Shown in pieces: positions 1 through 8,223 of a stretch of DNA of 64,000 nt. The translations under genes were made by a program, and so were the position numbers. Source of the DNA: UBA1020 sp964520495 (GTDB lineage Bacteria > Patescibacteriota > Saccharimonadia > Saccharimonadales > Saccharimonadaceae); assembly GCA_964520495.1 (NCBI GenBank), contig CAZFMZ010000001.1, forward strand, positions 248,001 through 312,000, in the 5' to 3' direction. Numbering within the stretch: the stretch's first letter is position 1; each line of letters opens with the position of its first letter. The notes under the pieces were generated by a model that did no database searches, had not been told where the DNA came from, and saw only the letters and a program-made list of their open reading frames with translations.

Positions 1-96
1 CGCCAGGTGACGCAGCACGGGAGTCCGCTGGAGGCGGACTCGGAACGAACGGTTCAGCTTGTCGACCTCGCGGTCGAACTCCTTATCCGTCATCAT
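1..96 (-). CDS. Partial orphan gene, 3' end outside window
   Basis: Only the first 32 codons are inside the window (reading MMTDKEFDREV, then a basic stretch with RVRLQR). The start ATG overlaps the stop of the upstream small gene (ATGA arrangement), and an AGGAA ribosome site sits 8 nt upstream, so the two are translationally coupled and probably one operon. The visible part is charged and basic, with no recognisable domain. No function can be assigned. The second ATG at 93 is an alternative start. Confidence 0.5.
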   Translation of the reverse strand, partial: MMTDKEFDREVDKLNRSFRVRLQRTPVLRHLA

Positions 97-356
97 GAGG
101 CAATTCCTTTCACGAAATTGATATCACTGAAGGCGCGGACGATGACGTCCTTGACTTCACTGGCCGTGGCATGGTCGCTGAGCGTGAACCAGACGGTCAT
201 CAGACCGTTCGTCCACGTCAGATGTGCTCGCTGGCAGAACCAGTTGACTCCCCCGCTGTTGAGACGGGTCAGTCGACGGCGCACCTCCTCGTACTGGTCG
301 CTGTTGACACCTCCGTAGGAAAGGAGGCCAGCCTGTTCTGAAATGAGCTCCGGCAT
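93..356 (-). CDS. Small orphan protein, 87 aa
   Basis: I do not recognise this 87-residue protein. The ATG at 356 was chosen because AAAGGA lies about 8 nt upstream; an in-frame ATG at 437 lies inside the -35 box of the promoter and cannot be used. Visible features are an N-terminal polar half (EQAGLLSYGGVNSDQ, then EEVRRRLTRL), an aromatic core with VNWFC and TVWFTL, and a final amphipathic helix-like stretch. There is no signal peptide or membrane segment. A near-consensus promoter lies directly upstream and a further small gene overlaps its stop. The promoter, ribosome site and coupled neighbour argue that it is real; nothing shows its role. Confidence 0.7.
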   Translation of the reverse strand: MPELISEQAGLLSYGGVNSDQYEEVRRRLTRLNSGGVNWFCQRAHLTWTNGLMTVWFTLSDHATASEVKDVIVRAFSDINFVKGIAS

Positions 357-408
357 GGGCACGTCCTTTCCGTCGATAACAGAAGTATGTCCATCCTGAC
401 AACTTATT

Positions 409-437
409 ATTATAGCACATATTGTAAGAATTGTCAC
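409..437 (-). promoter_or_regulatory. Sigma70-type promoter of the small-gene pair
   Basis: The -35 box GTGACA (432-437) and the -10 box TATAAT (409-414) are separated by exactly 17 bp. The expected start near 402 gives a leader of about 45 nt with a Shine-Dalgarno site before the 87-aa gene. It lies just downstream of the rpoC terminator. Confidence 0.8.
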
Positions 438-450
438 TACCTACGCAAAG

Positions 451-470
451 CCCCCGCATTGCTGCGGGGG
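451..470 (-). terminator. Hairpin terminator downstream of rpoC
   Basis: A perfect 8-bp GC-rich stem (CCCCCGCA with TGCGGGGG) closes a 4-nt loop 22 nt after the rpoC stop. On the minus strand it is followed by CTTTGCG, a weak U-tract. It separates rpoBC from the small-gene promoter. Confidence 0.75.
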
Positions 471-492
471 CGGAGACGGCGAGGTATCGTCC

Positions 493-3400
493 CTAGGCGT
501 CAAATGCGTCATCATCGACAAGGACTTCGTCTTGAAGTTCCTTGGCGCCGGTTCCGACCGGAATCTTGCGACCGATGATCACATTTTCTTTCAAGCCGTT
601 CAGATGGTCGGCTCGACCACTGGTGGCGGCATTGATGAGCACGCGGGTCGTGTCCTGGAACGAGGCGGCTGAGAGCCAACTGTCGCTCCAGATACTGACC
701 TTGGTAATACCAAGCAGCAACTGGGTGTACTGGACCAACTCCTTGCCTTCACGCGCCAGTGTCTCATTGGCTTCAACAACAGCGGCCTTTGACACGATGT
801 CACCGGTGACGAAGCTGGAATCACCCGGATCCTCGACCTGTACCCGTGAGAACATCTGACGGACGATGATCTCCAGGTGCTTGTCGGCTACATCTTGACC
901 CTGTGCGGCGTAGATACGCAGCACTTCGTTGATGATGTAGCGTTGGGTAGCTTCGGTGCCCTTCAGACGCATCAGGTCGTGTAGGTTGAGCGAACCAATC
1001 GTCAGGCGGTCACCCGCTTCGACGTTGTCACCAGCACGAACGACCAGCTGAGTAGTACCTGGCACCTCGTAGCGGACCGGCGCGCCAGCATTGGCTGCCA
1101 GCACGAGAGTGTCTTCGGCAATCTCTACCACGCCGTCGAATGGTGCGACCAGTGGCTTAGCTTCGCCCTCGGCGGTCGCCAGGACGTCGCCGACCTTGAC
1201 GTTACTACCGGCCTTGACGTTGATGGTACGGCCTTCAAGCGCGATACGCTCAACGTGTCCGGCTTCCGGTGTCACCTGGACGACGTAGTGCTTACCATCT
1301 TCCCAGACATCGACCAGACCAGTGACTTCCGTCACATACGCCTGACCCTTCGGGCTGCGGGCTTCGAACAGCTCTTCGACACGCGGCAGACCCTGAGTGA
1401 TGTCGCCACCTGCCACACCGGAGGCGTGGAAGGTACGGAGCGTCAGCTGGGTACCAGGCTCACCGACCGACTGGGCGGCAATAACGCCGACCGGCTGGCT
1501 GCGGGCAACCAAGCTACCGGTGGCCATGTCGATACCGTAACTTTTCTGTGGAATACCACGCAGGTTCTTCGTCGAAAGCACACTCATGATACGGACAGCG
1601 TCAATTGACTGATCAGCCTCGATCGCGTTCGCAATCGCACGGGTAATCAGCTCACCCTTCTTGACATGTCCAGCCACGTCCTCGGCGGCGAAGCGGCCGT
1701 ACAGACGGTTGGCGAACTCGATCATGGTCATCTCGGTCTCACTGCGGTAGATGGCGAAACCTTCGTCATCTCCCGATTCATCCTCAACCGTAAATACGTC
1801 TTGTGAGACATCGACCAGACGACGGGTCAGGTAACCTGAGTCGGCGGTCTTCAGGGCGGTGTCAATCAGACCCTTACGGGCACCACGGGTGGCAATGAAG
1901 GCCTCCAGGCTACTCAGTCCGTCGCGGAAGTTGCTGCGGATTGGCAGCTCGATCTCGCGGTTTGACGCGTCGACCTGGATACCGACCATTGCGCTGGCCA
2001 GCTTGACGTTCGAAATGTCACCACGGGCACCACTGTTGACCATGACGGAGATGCTGGTGTCCATCACCGATAGCTTGCTCTTCAGGAAGTCGGTGACCTG
2101 ACTGTCGACACCACGCCAGGCGTTGACCGTGAGGTTGTAACGCTCCTCCTCGGTAATCAGCCCCTGGTCGTACTGGTCGGAAATGAGCGCCGTCTTGGCG
2201 TCACCTTCGGCCACGAACTCAGAGATCTCGTCGAAGTGGAGGTAGTCATCCTTACCAGTTGAAACAGCAGCGACGGTCGCGTAGCGGAATCCAAGTCCCT
2301 TGATGCGGTCGGCCGTAAGAGCGGTCGTCTCAGCGCCGTAGCGCTCGAAGATTGCACCGAAGACTTTCTTGATCTGCTTCTTCGTCTGAATGTTGTTATC
2401 GTACGGATAGTCTGCCGGCAGCAGTTCGTTGAAGAAGACTCGTCCGAGCGTCGTGTCCCTAATTTCGCCCTTGGCGAAAATACGGATAGGACTTTGCAGT
2501 TCGAGCTTGCCATCGTCGTACGCCATCTCAGCCTCGTAAACCGAGCTGTACGCCTTGACCTCTTTGGTCTGGGCGGCCGGCTTTTCGTACGTCAGGTAGT
2601 AGTTACCGAGCACGATGTCCTGACCGATGTTGATGACCGGTGCACCATCAGCCGGCTTCAGCAGGTTGTTCGTGGCGCTCATCAACTCGCGGGCCTCGCG
2701 CTGGGCTTCGTCGGACAGCGGCAGGTGAACCGCCATCTGGTCACCGTCGTAGTCAGCGTTGAATCCGGTTGCGACCAATGGGTGGAGCTGGATAGCCTTG
2801 CCTTCGACCAGTTTCGGCATGAATGACTGGATGCTCAGACGGTGCAGTGATGGCGCACGGTTAAGGAGGACGTACTTACCTTCGATGACGGCATCGAGGG
2901 CGTCCCATACCAGTGCGTCACCGGCTTCGATCAGCCGGGTGGCTGAACGGATGTTGTGGGCGTGTTCACCGCGGATCAGCCAGCTGATGACGAACGGCTT
3001 GAACAGTTCAAGTGCCATCTGCTTCGGCAGACCACACTGGTTAATCTTCAGCTTCGGACCGACCACGATGACGGAACGACCCGAGTAGTCGACTCGCTTA
3101 CCAAGCAAGTTCTGACGGAAACGTCCTTGCTTACCCTTCAGCATGTCGCTGATTGACTTCAAGCGGCGACGGCCACCAGTCGCGTTGACGGCGCGGCCCC
3201 CGCGGGCAGCCGAGTTATCGATCAGGGCGTCGACCGCTTCCTGCAACATACGCATCTCGTTGCGACGGATGACTTCCGGTGCATTCAGGTCGACCAGCTT
3301 CTTCAGTCGGTTGTTTCGGTTGATGACGCGGCGGTACAGGTCGTTCAGGTCGCTCGTGGCGAAACGGCCACCGGTCAGTTGGACCATCGGACGAAGGTCC

Positions 3401-4308
3401 GGTGGGATGACAGGTAGAACGGTGGTGCACAGGCTGCTCGGCTTAATACCTGCGGCGTGCATGCCCTCTAGGACCTTGAGGCGCTTGAGCAGTTTCTTCT
3501 CGCGCTGCCCCTTGGCAGATTCGACCTCTTCAGACAGCTGCGCAATCAACATTGGCAGGTCAATCTCGTCGAGCAGGGCCTTCAGGGCGGTACCACCCAT
3601 GCCGACGTCGACCAGTTCTTCGTATTCTTCCGGCAGGTTGCGGAAATCAGTTTCCGAAATCAGCGCACCGTGGACCAGGCTTTCCAGCTGGCTTTTCTTC
3701 AGTTGGTAGCGTTCTTCAAGCTCTTCCGTTTCACGGGTCTGAGCTTCAGCCAGTGCCTTGACGTCAGCGTCGTCGGCTTCAGCTTCCTTCTCGTAGCGGA
3801 TCTTAATGGCCGCACGGGCCGCTTCGGTCTCGGCTTCGAGGTCAGCCAGCATCTGCTCACGCTTCGCTTCGTCACTCTTCAGGATGACGTAGGTTGCGAA
3901 GTAGGCGATACGTTCAAGGTTGCGGACGGTCAGACCGAGTAGCAGACTCATCGCTGACGGCGTACCGCGCATGAACCAGATATGGGCAACCGGCGCCGCC
4001 AGCTGAATGTGCCCCATGCGTTCACGACGAACGATTGACTTGGTCACCAGCTCGCCGTTCTTGTCGACGGCGGCCTCGCGTGATCGGACACCCTTGAGCT
4101 TCGAGTCGTGCGGGTTGATGTCCTTGACCGGTCCGAAGATCCGCTCACAGAACAGGCCGTCACGCTCAGGCTTCTGGGTTCGGTAGTTGATGGTCTCCGG
4201 CTTGGTTACCTCACCGTGACTCCATTTCAGGATGTCTTCCGGACTGGCGACGGCAAGACGGACGGCATCGAAATCAGCGATGCCGGTGGTTGTGATGACA
4301 CGCGACAT
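493..4308 (-). CDS. rpoC: DNA-directed RNA polymerase subunit beta-prime, lacking both zinc sites
   Basis: Largest RNA polymerase subunit, 1271 aa. The catalytic loop reads NADYDGD (residues 517-523, Tyr replacing the usual Phe) and supplies the three Mg-binding Asp. Other landmarks are GLFCERIFG near 51, RRERMGHI near 94, the switch-2 region, and the bridge helix/trigger loop region around 941-965. The N-terminal zinc ribbon (63-91) and the second zinc cluster (843-846 and 911-923) have no cysteines; the protein has only three Cys in total. A Glu/Lys-rich coiled-coil stretch of about 70 residues (145-213) sits where actinobacterial beta-prime has a similar insertion. The start ATG overlaps the rpoB stop (TAATG), with GGAGG 7 nt upstream. 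Identity is certain. Confidence 0.99.
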   Translation of the reverse strand: MSRVITTTGIADFDAVRLAVASPEDILKWSHGEVTKPETINYRTQKPERDGLFCERIFGPVKDINPHDSKLKGVRSREAAVDKNGELVTKSIVRRERMGHIQLAAPVAHIWFMRGTPSAMSLLLGLTVRNLERIAYFATYVILKSDEAKREQMLADLEAETEAARAAIKIRYEKEAEADDADVKALAEAQTRETEELEERYQLKKSQLESLVHGALISETDFRNLPEEYEELVDVGMGGTALKALLDEIDLPMLIAQLSEEVESAKGQREKKLLKRLKVLEGMHAAGIKPSSLCTTVLPVIPPDLRPMVQLTGGRFATSDLNDLYRRVINRNNRLKKLVDLNAPEVIRRNEMRMLQEAVDALIDNSAARGGRAVNATGGRRRLKSISDMLKGKQGRFRQNLLGKRVDYSGRSVIVVGPKLKINQCGLPKQMALELFKPFVISWLIRGEHAHNIRSATRLIEAGDALVWDALDAVIEGKYVLLNRAPSLHRLSIQSFMPKLVEGKAIQLHPLVATGFNADYDGDQMAVHLPLSDEAQREARELMSATNNLLKPADGAPVINIGQDIVLGNYYLTYEKPAAQTKEVKAYSSVYEAEMAYDDGKLELQSPIRIFAKGEIRDTTLGRVFFNELLPADYPYDNNIQTKKQIKKVFGAIFERYGAETTALTADRIKGLGFRYATVAAVSTGKDDYLHFDEISEFVAEGDAKTALISDQYDQGLITEEERYNLTVNAWRGVDSQVTDFLKSKLSVMDTSISVMVNSGARGDISNVKLASAMVGIQVDASNREIELPIRSNFRDGLSSLEAFIATRGARKGLIDTALKTADSGYLTRRLVDVSQDVFTVEDESGDDEGFAIYRSETEMTMIEFANRLYGRFAAEDVAGHVKKGELITRAIANAIEADQSIDAVRIMSVLSTKNLRGIPQKSYGIDMATGSLVARSQPVGVIAAQSVGEPGTQLTLRTFHASGVAGGDITQGLPRVEELFEARSPKGQAYVTEVTGLVDVWEDGKHYVVQVTPEAGHVERIALEGRTINVKAGSNVKVGDVLATAEGEAKPLVAPFDGVVEIAEDTLVLAANAGAPVRYEVPGTTQLVVRAGDNVEAGDRLTIGSLNLHDLMRLKGTEATQRYIINEVLRIYAAQGQDVADKHLEIIVRQMFSRVQVEDPGDSSFVTGDIVSKAAVVEANETLAREGKELVQYTQLLLGITKVSIWSDSWLSAASFQDTTRVLINAATSGRADHLNGLKENVIIGRKIPVGTGAKELQDEVLVDDDAFDA

Positions 4309-7300
4309 TATCGGGCCTCCTCTTTCTGTTCTTCGTCGTTAAATTCCTCAGCGGTTTCAATCGTCAGCTCATCCTCGACCAGGTCGATGTCGTCGGCTTC
4401 ATCCATGACAGTTTCTTCACTGTCACTCACGACGATGCTGGGCTCAGCCGGGACGGTCTTATCATATGGTCCGGCTTCGGCGATGACCTCTTCGGCATCG
4501 ACAATATCGGTCCCTTCGTCACTTTCATCAAGCAAGTCGACACGCAGACCGAGTCCCTGAAGTTCCTTCACTAAGACGTTGAAGCTTTCCGGCAGTTTCG
4601 GGCCGACAATCTGCTCGTTCTTGATGATGGCCTCATACGCTTTGGCGCGGCCGTAAACGTCGTCAGATTTGATGGTAAGCATTTCCTGCAACGTGGTGGC
4701 AGCGCCATACGCTTCCAGGGCCCACACCTCCATCTCACCGAACCTTTGACCACCATTCTGCGCCTTACCACCGAGTGGCTGCTGGGTCACCATGGTGTAC
4801 GGTCCAATCGAACGGGCGTGAATCTTGTCACTGACCATGTGGTGCAACTTGATGATGTGCATGACACCGACCGTGGTGCGCTCTTCGAACGCTTCACCGG
4901 TACGGCCGTCGAATAGCTGGCTCTTGCCGTCAGGCGCGTAGCCGGCTTTCTCAAGTTCTGACGAAATGACGTCGTTCGGCACCCCGTTGAACGGAGGTGT
5001 CGCGACTTTGTAGCCGAGCGCGCGGGCGGCCATACCTAGGTGGGTTTCGAACAGCTGTCCGATGTTCATACGGCTCGGTACACCGAGGGGGTTCAGTACG
5101 ACGTCGACCGGCGTACCGTCTTCCATGAATGGCATGTCCTCGACAGGCAGGATGCGGGCGACCACACCCTTGTTACCATGTCGACCGGCCAGCTTGTCAC
5201 CGACCGAGATTTTGCGCAGCTGCGCGACATAGATCTGAATCTGCATCAGGACACCGGCTTTCAGTTCATGGCCGTTCTCTCGAGAGAAAATCTTGACCCC
5301 GACAACCTTACCACCACCGGCATTATTCATGCGCTGCGAGGTGTCACGGACGTCCTTCGCTTTCTCGCCGAAGATGGCCCGGAGCAGACGCTCCTCTGAA
5401 CTCAGCTCCTGCTCGCCCTTCGGCGTAATCTTACCGACCAGCACGTCACCGGCCTTGACTTCGCTCCCGACTTGCACGATACCGCTTTCGTCGAGATGAC
5501 GCAGGGATTCTTCGCTCACGTTCGGGATGTCACGGGTGACGATTTCCGGGCCCAGCTTGGTTTCACGGACCTCAACGTTGTAGTCCTTGATGTTAATACT
5601 CGTGAGGCTGTCGTCTTGGACCAGCTTGTTTGAAAGCACGATGGCGTCGTCCATGTTGTAGCCACCCCATGGCATGAAGGCGACAGTCAAGTCACGGCCA
5701 AGCGCCAGCTCTCCGTCGGCGACGGAAGCGCCCTCGATCAGGATGTCACCGGCCTTGACCTTCTGGCCGCGGATGACACGAACTTTCTGGTTGATGGAGC
5801 GGTCGTCATTGCTTTTGGCGAAGTGAATCGGTTCGTAGACTTTGACGCCGTCCTTGTACTTGACATGGACTTCGTCGCCGTCAGCGCGCACGACTTCACC
5901 GGTACCTTCGGCCAGGACTAGCTGCGATGTGTTTTTGGCAATCTCAGCTTCGATACCGGTACCGACGGTCGGTGCTTCCGGTGTCAGGAGCGGGACGGCC
6001 TGCTTCTGCATGTTCGAGCCGGTTAGGGAGCGGTCGATACGGTTCTTCTCAATGAACGGCACGAGGCTAGCGGTCGAACCGAGGATCTGCTTGTTAGCAG
6101 CATCCATGTAGGTGACCTCACTGGCGTCGACCTGCTCAGGCAGCAATCCGTTACGAGCGCTGACGCGTTCAGCCACGAAACGGCCCTTATCGTCGAGCTT
6201 AGCTCCGGCGTCAGCGATCACCTCGGTGACTTCCTGTGAAGCGTCGAGATACACTACTTCGTCGCTTACCTTACCGTCCTTGACTTTCAGGTACGGCGTC
6301 TCGATGAAGCCGTATTCGTTGACACGCGCATAGGCGGCCAGGTTCAGTACCAGTCCGATGTTGGCGCCTTCCGGCGTCTCAACGCTACACAGACGACCGT
6401 AGTGGGTCGGGTGGGCGTCACGGACATCGAAGCCGGCACGCTCGCGGGAAAGACCACCAGGTCCCATCGAACTGAGACGGCGCTTATGTGAGAGTTCAGA
6501 CAACGGGTTGACCTCGTCCATCAACTGACTCAGCTGACTGGAAGCGAAGAATTCACGCACCGCCGCTACCACGGGGCGGGCGTTGATAAGCTGGCTTGGC
6601 GATACTGTCTCGAGATCGCTCATCGACATGCGGTCCATAGCGTTGCGTTGCATACGCAGCATACCGACGCGGAACTGGCGGGCGACCAGTTCACCGACCA
6701 ACTTGACGCGGCGGTTGCTCAAAGCGTCGATGTCATCAGGTAATTCCTGGGTATTGTTCAGGCGGATGATCTCCTTGATGATGGCGACGAGGTCGTTCAT
6801 CTGGAAGACACGGTTCTCGGTAGTGTTGGCCACTTCAAGGCCGAGACGCTGGTTGAGCTTGTAGCGACCGACACGGCTGTAGTCAAACCGTTTGAAGTCG
6901 AAGAACATGCGCTCAATCATCTGTCGGGCGTTATCAACCGTTGCCAGATCGCCCGGGCGCAGGCGACGATAGACTTCGATCAATGCTTCGTTGGTACCAC
7001 GAGCGGCATCCTTTTCCAGAGTCGCATCGATGTACTTGGTCTCACCGGTATCGACGTCGGCGAACAGGCTTTTGATTTCCGATGTCTTGGCGTGACCGAG
7101 GGCACGCAACAGTGTGGTAACCGGTAGCTTGCGACGGCGGTCGATCTTAACTGAAAGCACGCCGTTCGTGGCGGTTTCAAACTCAAGCCAGGCACCACGT
7201 CCTGGAATCAGCTTAGCGCCGTAGTAGTTACGACCCGTACTGCCTTCGGCGGTAAAGAAGACACCGGCGGAACGGATTAGCTGAGATACGACGACACGTT

Positions 7301-7688
7301 CGGTACCATTGATGACGAAGGTACCGCGGTCAGTCATCCATGGGTAGTCACCCAGGTATATCTCCTGCTCTTTGACCTCGCCGGTCACCTTGTTGGTCAG
7401 TTCAACCGTGGCATGGAGCGGGGCGTCGAATGTCAGGTTGTTCTCTTTGGCGAAGCTTTCCGAGTTCTTTGGTTCTTGGAAGGCGTACTTACCGAAGCGC
7501 AGTTCGAGTTTCTGGCCGGTGTAATCTTCGATTGGGTTGAGCTCCGCGAAAATCTCACTCAGACCAGTTTCAACGAATTCCTGCCAGGAATTCTTCTGGT
7601 GAGCCATAAGATTTGGGAGCGGGAGTGCCGTGTCGTCCTTGGTGAAAAAGACACGACCGGTGTTGGTGGTAGCTGGCTTTGTTGCCAC
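4308..7688 (-). CDS. rpoB: DNA-directed RNA polymerase subunit beta
   Basis: Beta subunit of RNA polymerase, 1126 aa. I place the start at GTG 7688 (reading MATKPATTNTGRVFF) because AGGAG lies 8 nt upstream; upstream in-frame ATGs overlap this ribosome site or the leader hairpin. The rifampicin pocket reads SQLSQLMDEVNPLSEL followed by SHKRRLSSMGPGG, with the usual drug-sensitive residues (Asp516, His526 and Ser531 in E. coli numbering) conserved. The protein ends in a 73-residue tail, about 40% Asp/Glu, beyond the normal C terminus. It is co-transcribed with rpoC; rplJ and rplL are not adjacent upstream. The leader contains a terminator-like hairpin. Confidence 0.98.
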   Translation of the reverse strand: MATKPATTNTGRVFFTKDDTALPLPNLMAHQKNSWQEFVETGLSEIFAELNPIEDYTGQKLELRFGKYAFQEPKNSESFAKENNLTFDAPLHATVELTNKVTGEVKEQEIYLGDYPWMTDRGTFVINGTERVVVSQLIRSAGVFFTAEGSTGRNYYGAKLIPGRGAWLEFETATNGVLSVKIDRRRKLPVTTLLRALGHAKTSEIKSLFADVDTGETKYIDATLEKDAARGTNEALIEVYRRLRPGDLATVDNARQMIERMFFDFKRFDYSRVGRYKLNQRLGLEVANTTENRVFQMNDLVAIIKEIIRLNNTQELPDDIDALSNRRVKLVGELVARQFRVGMLRMQRNAMDRMSMSDLETVSPSQLINARPVVAAVREFFASSQLSQLMDEVNPLSELSHKRRLSSMGPGGLSRERAGFDVRDAHPTHYGRLCSVETPEGANIGLVLNLAAYARVNEYGFIETPYLKVKDGKVSDEVVYLDASQEVTEVIADAGAKLDDKGRFVAERVSARNGLLPEQVDASEVTYMDAANKQILGSTASLVPFIEKNRIDRSLTGSNMQKQAVPLLTPEAPTVGTGIEAEIAKNTSQLVLAEGTGEVVRADGDEVHVKYKDGVKVYEPIHFAKSNDDRSINQKVRVIRGQKVKAGDILIEGASVADGELALGRDLTVAFMPWGGYNMDDAIVLSNKLVQDDSLTSINIKDYNVEVRETKLGPEIVTRDIPNVSEESLRHLDESGIVQVGSEVKAGDVLVGKITPKGEQELSSEERLLRAIFGEKAKDVRDTSQRMNNAGGGKVVGVKIFSRENGHELKAGVLMQIQIYVAQLRKISVGDKLAGRHGNKGVVARILPVEDMPFMEDGTPVDVVLNPLGVPSRMNIGQLFETHLGMAARALGYKVATPPFNGVPNDVISSELEKAGYAPDGKSQLFDGRTGEAFEERTTVGVMHIIKLHHMVSDKIHARSIGPYTMVTQQPLGGKAQNGGQRFGEMEVWALEAYGAATTLQEMLTIKSDDVYGRAKAYEAIIKNEQIVGPKLPESFNVLVKELQGLGLRVDLLDESDEGTDIVDAEEVIAEAGPYDKTVPAEPSIVVSDSEETVMDEADDIDLVEDELTIETAEEFNDEEQKEEAR

Positions 7689-7757
7689 GTGCTTATCTCC
7701 TCGCATGAGATTAATGATTGGTACTGGTCGGCGCCCGAAGTATCTAAACTGCTCTAA

Positions 7758-7790
7758 CACGCAAAAACGCCTCGCCTAATGGCGTGCGTG
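7758..7790 (-). promoter_or_regulatory. Hairpin with U-run in the rpoB leader (possible attenuator)
   Basis: In the untranslated leader, an outer stem CACGCA/TGCGTG encloses two competing inner hairpins. ACGCC/GGCGT is followed by TTTTT, as in an intrinsic terminator; CGCC-ATTA-GGCG is the alternative. It lies about 70 nt upstream of the rpoB GTG. A role in attenuation is inferred. Confidence 0.5.
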
Positions 7791-7826
7791 TCCTAGCCGC
7801 AGCTTATTCAACCTTCATTACCCCTG

Positions 7827-7855
7827 ATTATGAGGAAGTCCGGGCGAAATGTCAA
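7827..7855 (-). promoter_or_regulatory. rpoBC promoter
   Basis: TTGACA (7850-7855), a 17-bp spacer and CATAAT (7827-7832). Predicted transcription start near 7820, giving a leader of about 130 nt that carries the hairpin at 7758-7790. Confidence 0.8.
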
Positions 7856-7873
7856 TGCCCCGAAAATGAGTAA

Positions 7874-7916
7874 CGGGCGGAACCTGGCGACGAAGTGGGT
7901 CGCCAGGTTCCGCCCG
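7874..7916 (-). terminator. Perfect 18-bp hairpin after the 61-aa gene
   Basis: Two 18-nt arms starting CGGGCGGAACC are exact reverse complements around a 7-nt loop. It lies 28 nt after the stop of the small gene at 7944-8129 and before the rpoBC promoter. No U-tract follows on either strand, so intrinsic termination is not assured; it may be a 3'-end stabiliser. Confidence 0.6.
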
Positions 7917-7943
7917 GATGGACATGGGGTCAGGATGCAGCGT

Positions 7944-8129
7944 TCAGGCCGCGACGCGCGCGTAGTGCGTGTGGCGGGCCGAGGCCTTGACGATGACCAG
8001 CCGCTTGGGCTGGGCAGGGTGGCGCTCGGCGGCCATGGCACAGGCTGCGTCCAGCGCTTTGCCGGATTCCTCCGGCATCGTGAAGGACGGGCCGGTGAAG
8101 AACTGCGTGATCCTCATGATGATGTTCAT
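7944..8129 (-). CDS. Small orphan protein, 61 aa
   Basis: Sixty-one residues, starting MNIIMRITQFFTGPSF, with an Ala-rich helical middle (GKALDAACAMAAERH) and a basic, His-containing end (SARHTHYARVAA). I do not recognise it. The ATG at 8129 has GGAGG 10 nt upstream; longer in-frame extensions would start upstream of the promoter. It has its own promoter, a leader with a GCAA-loop hairpin, and a perfect 18-bp hairpin downstream, so it looks like a self-contained monocistronic unit between clpP and rpoB. It has no signal peptide. Function unknown; an RNA role for the transcript is possible. Confidence 0.65.
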   Translation of the reverse strand: MNIIMRITQFFTGPSFTMPEESGKALDAACAMAAERHPAQPKRLVIVKASARHTHYARVAA

Positions 8130-8140
8130 TCTGGGTATTC

Positions 8141-8176
8141 CTCCCGAAAGACCAGGGATTGCTCCCTTTGGACACC
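8141..8176 (-). promoter_or_regulatory. Leader hairpins of the 61-aa gene
   Basis: The 54-nt leader holds a near-palindrome (GGACAC-G-GTGTCC) and a hairpin AGGGA-GCAA-TCCCT with a GNRA tetraloop, just before the GGAGG ribosome site. They may stabilise the transcript or gate translation; this is inference. Confidence 0.4.
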
Positions 8177-8189
8177 GTGTCCGCTGCGC

Positions 8190-8218
8190 ACTATACGCCC
8201 ATCGGCGCCTCATGACAA
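8190..8218 (-). promoter_or_regulatory. Promoter of the 61-aa gene
   Basis: TTGTCA (8213-8218), 17 bp, TATAGT (8190-8195). It lies directly after the clpP stop codon, so the small gene is transcribed independently. Confidence 0.75.
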
Positions 8219-8223
8219 GCGCC

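Noticed and set aside
7..318. 103-codon plus-strand frame
   Set aside because: Antisense to two small minus-strand genes that have promoter, ribosome site and stop-start coupling.
6439..6560. Rifampicin-resistance type changes in RpoB
   Set aside because: Residues at the main resistance positions (516, 526, 531 in E. coli numbering) are the normal sensitive ones.
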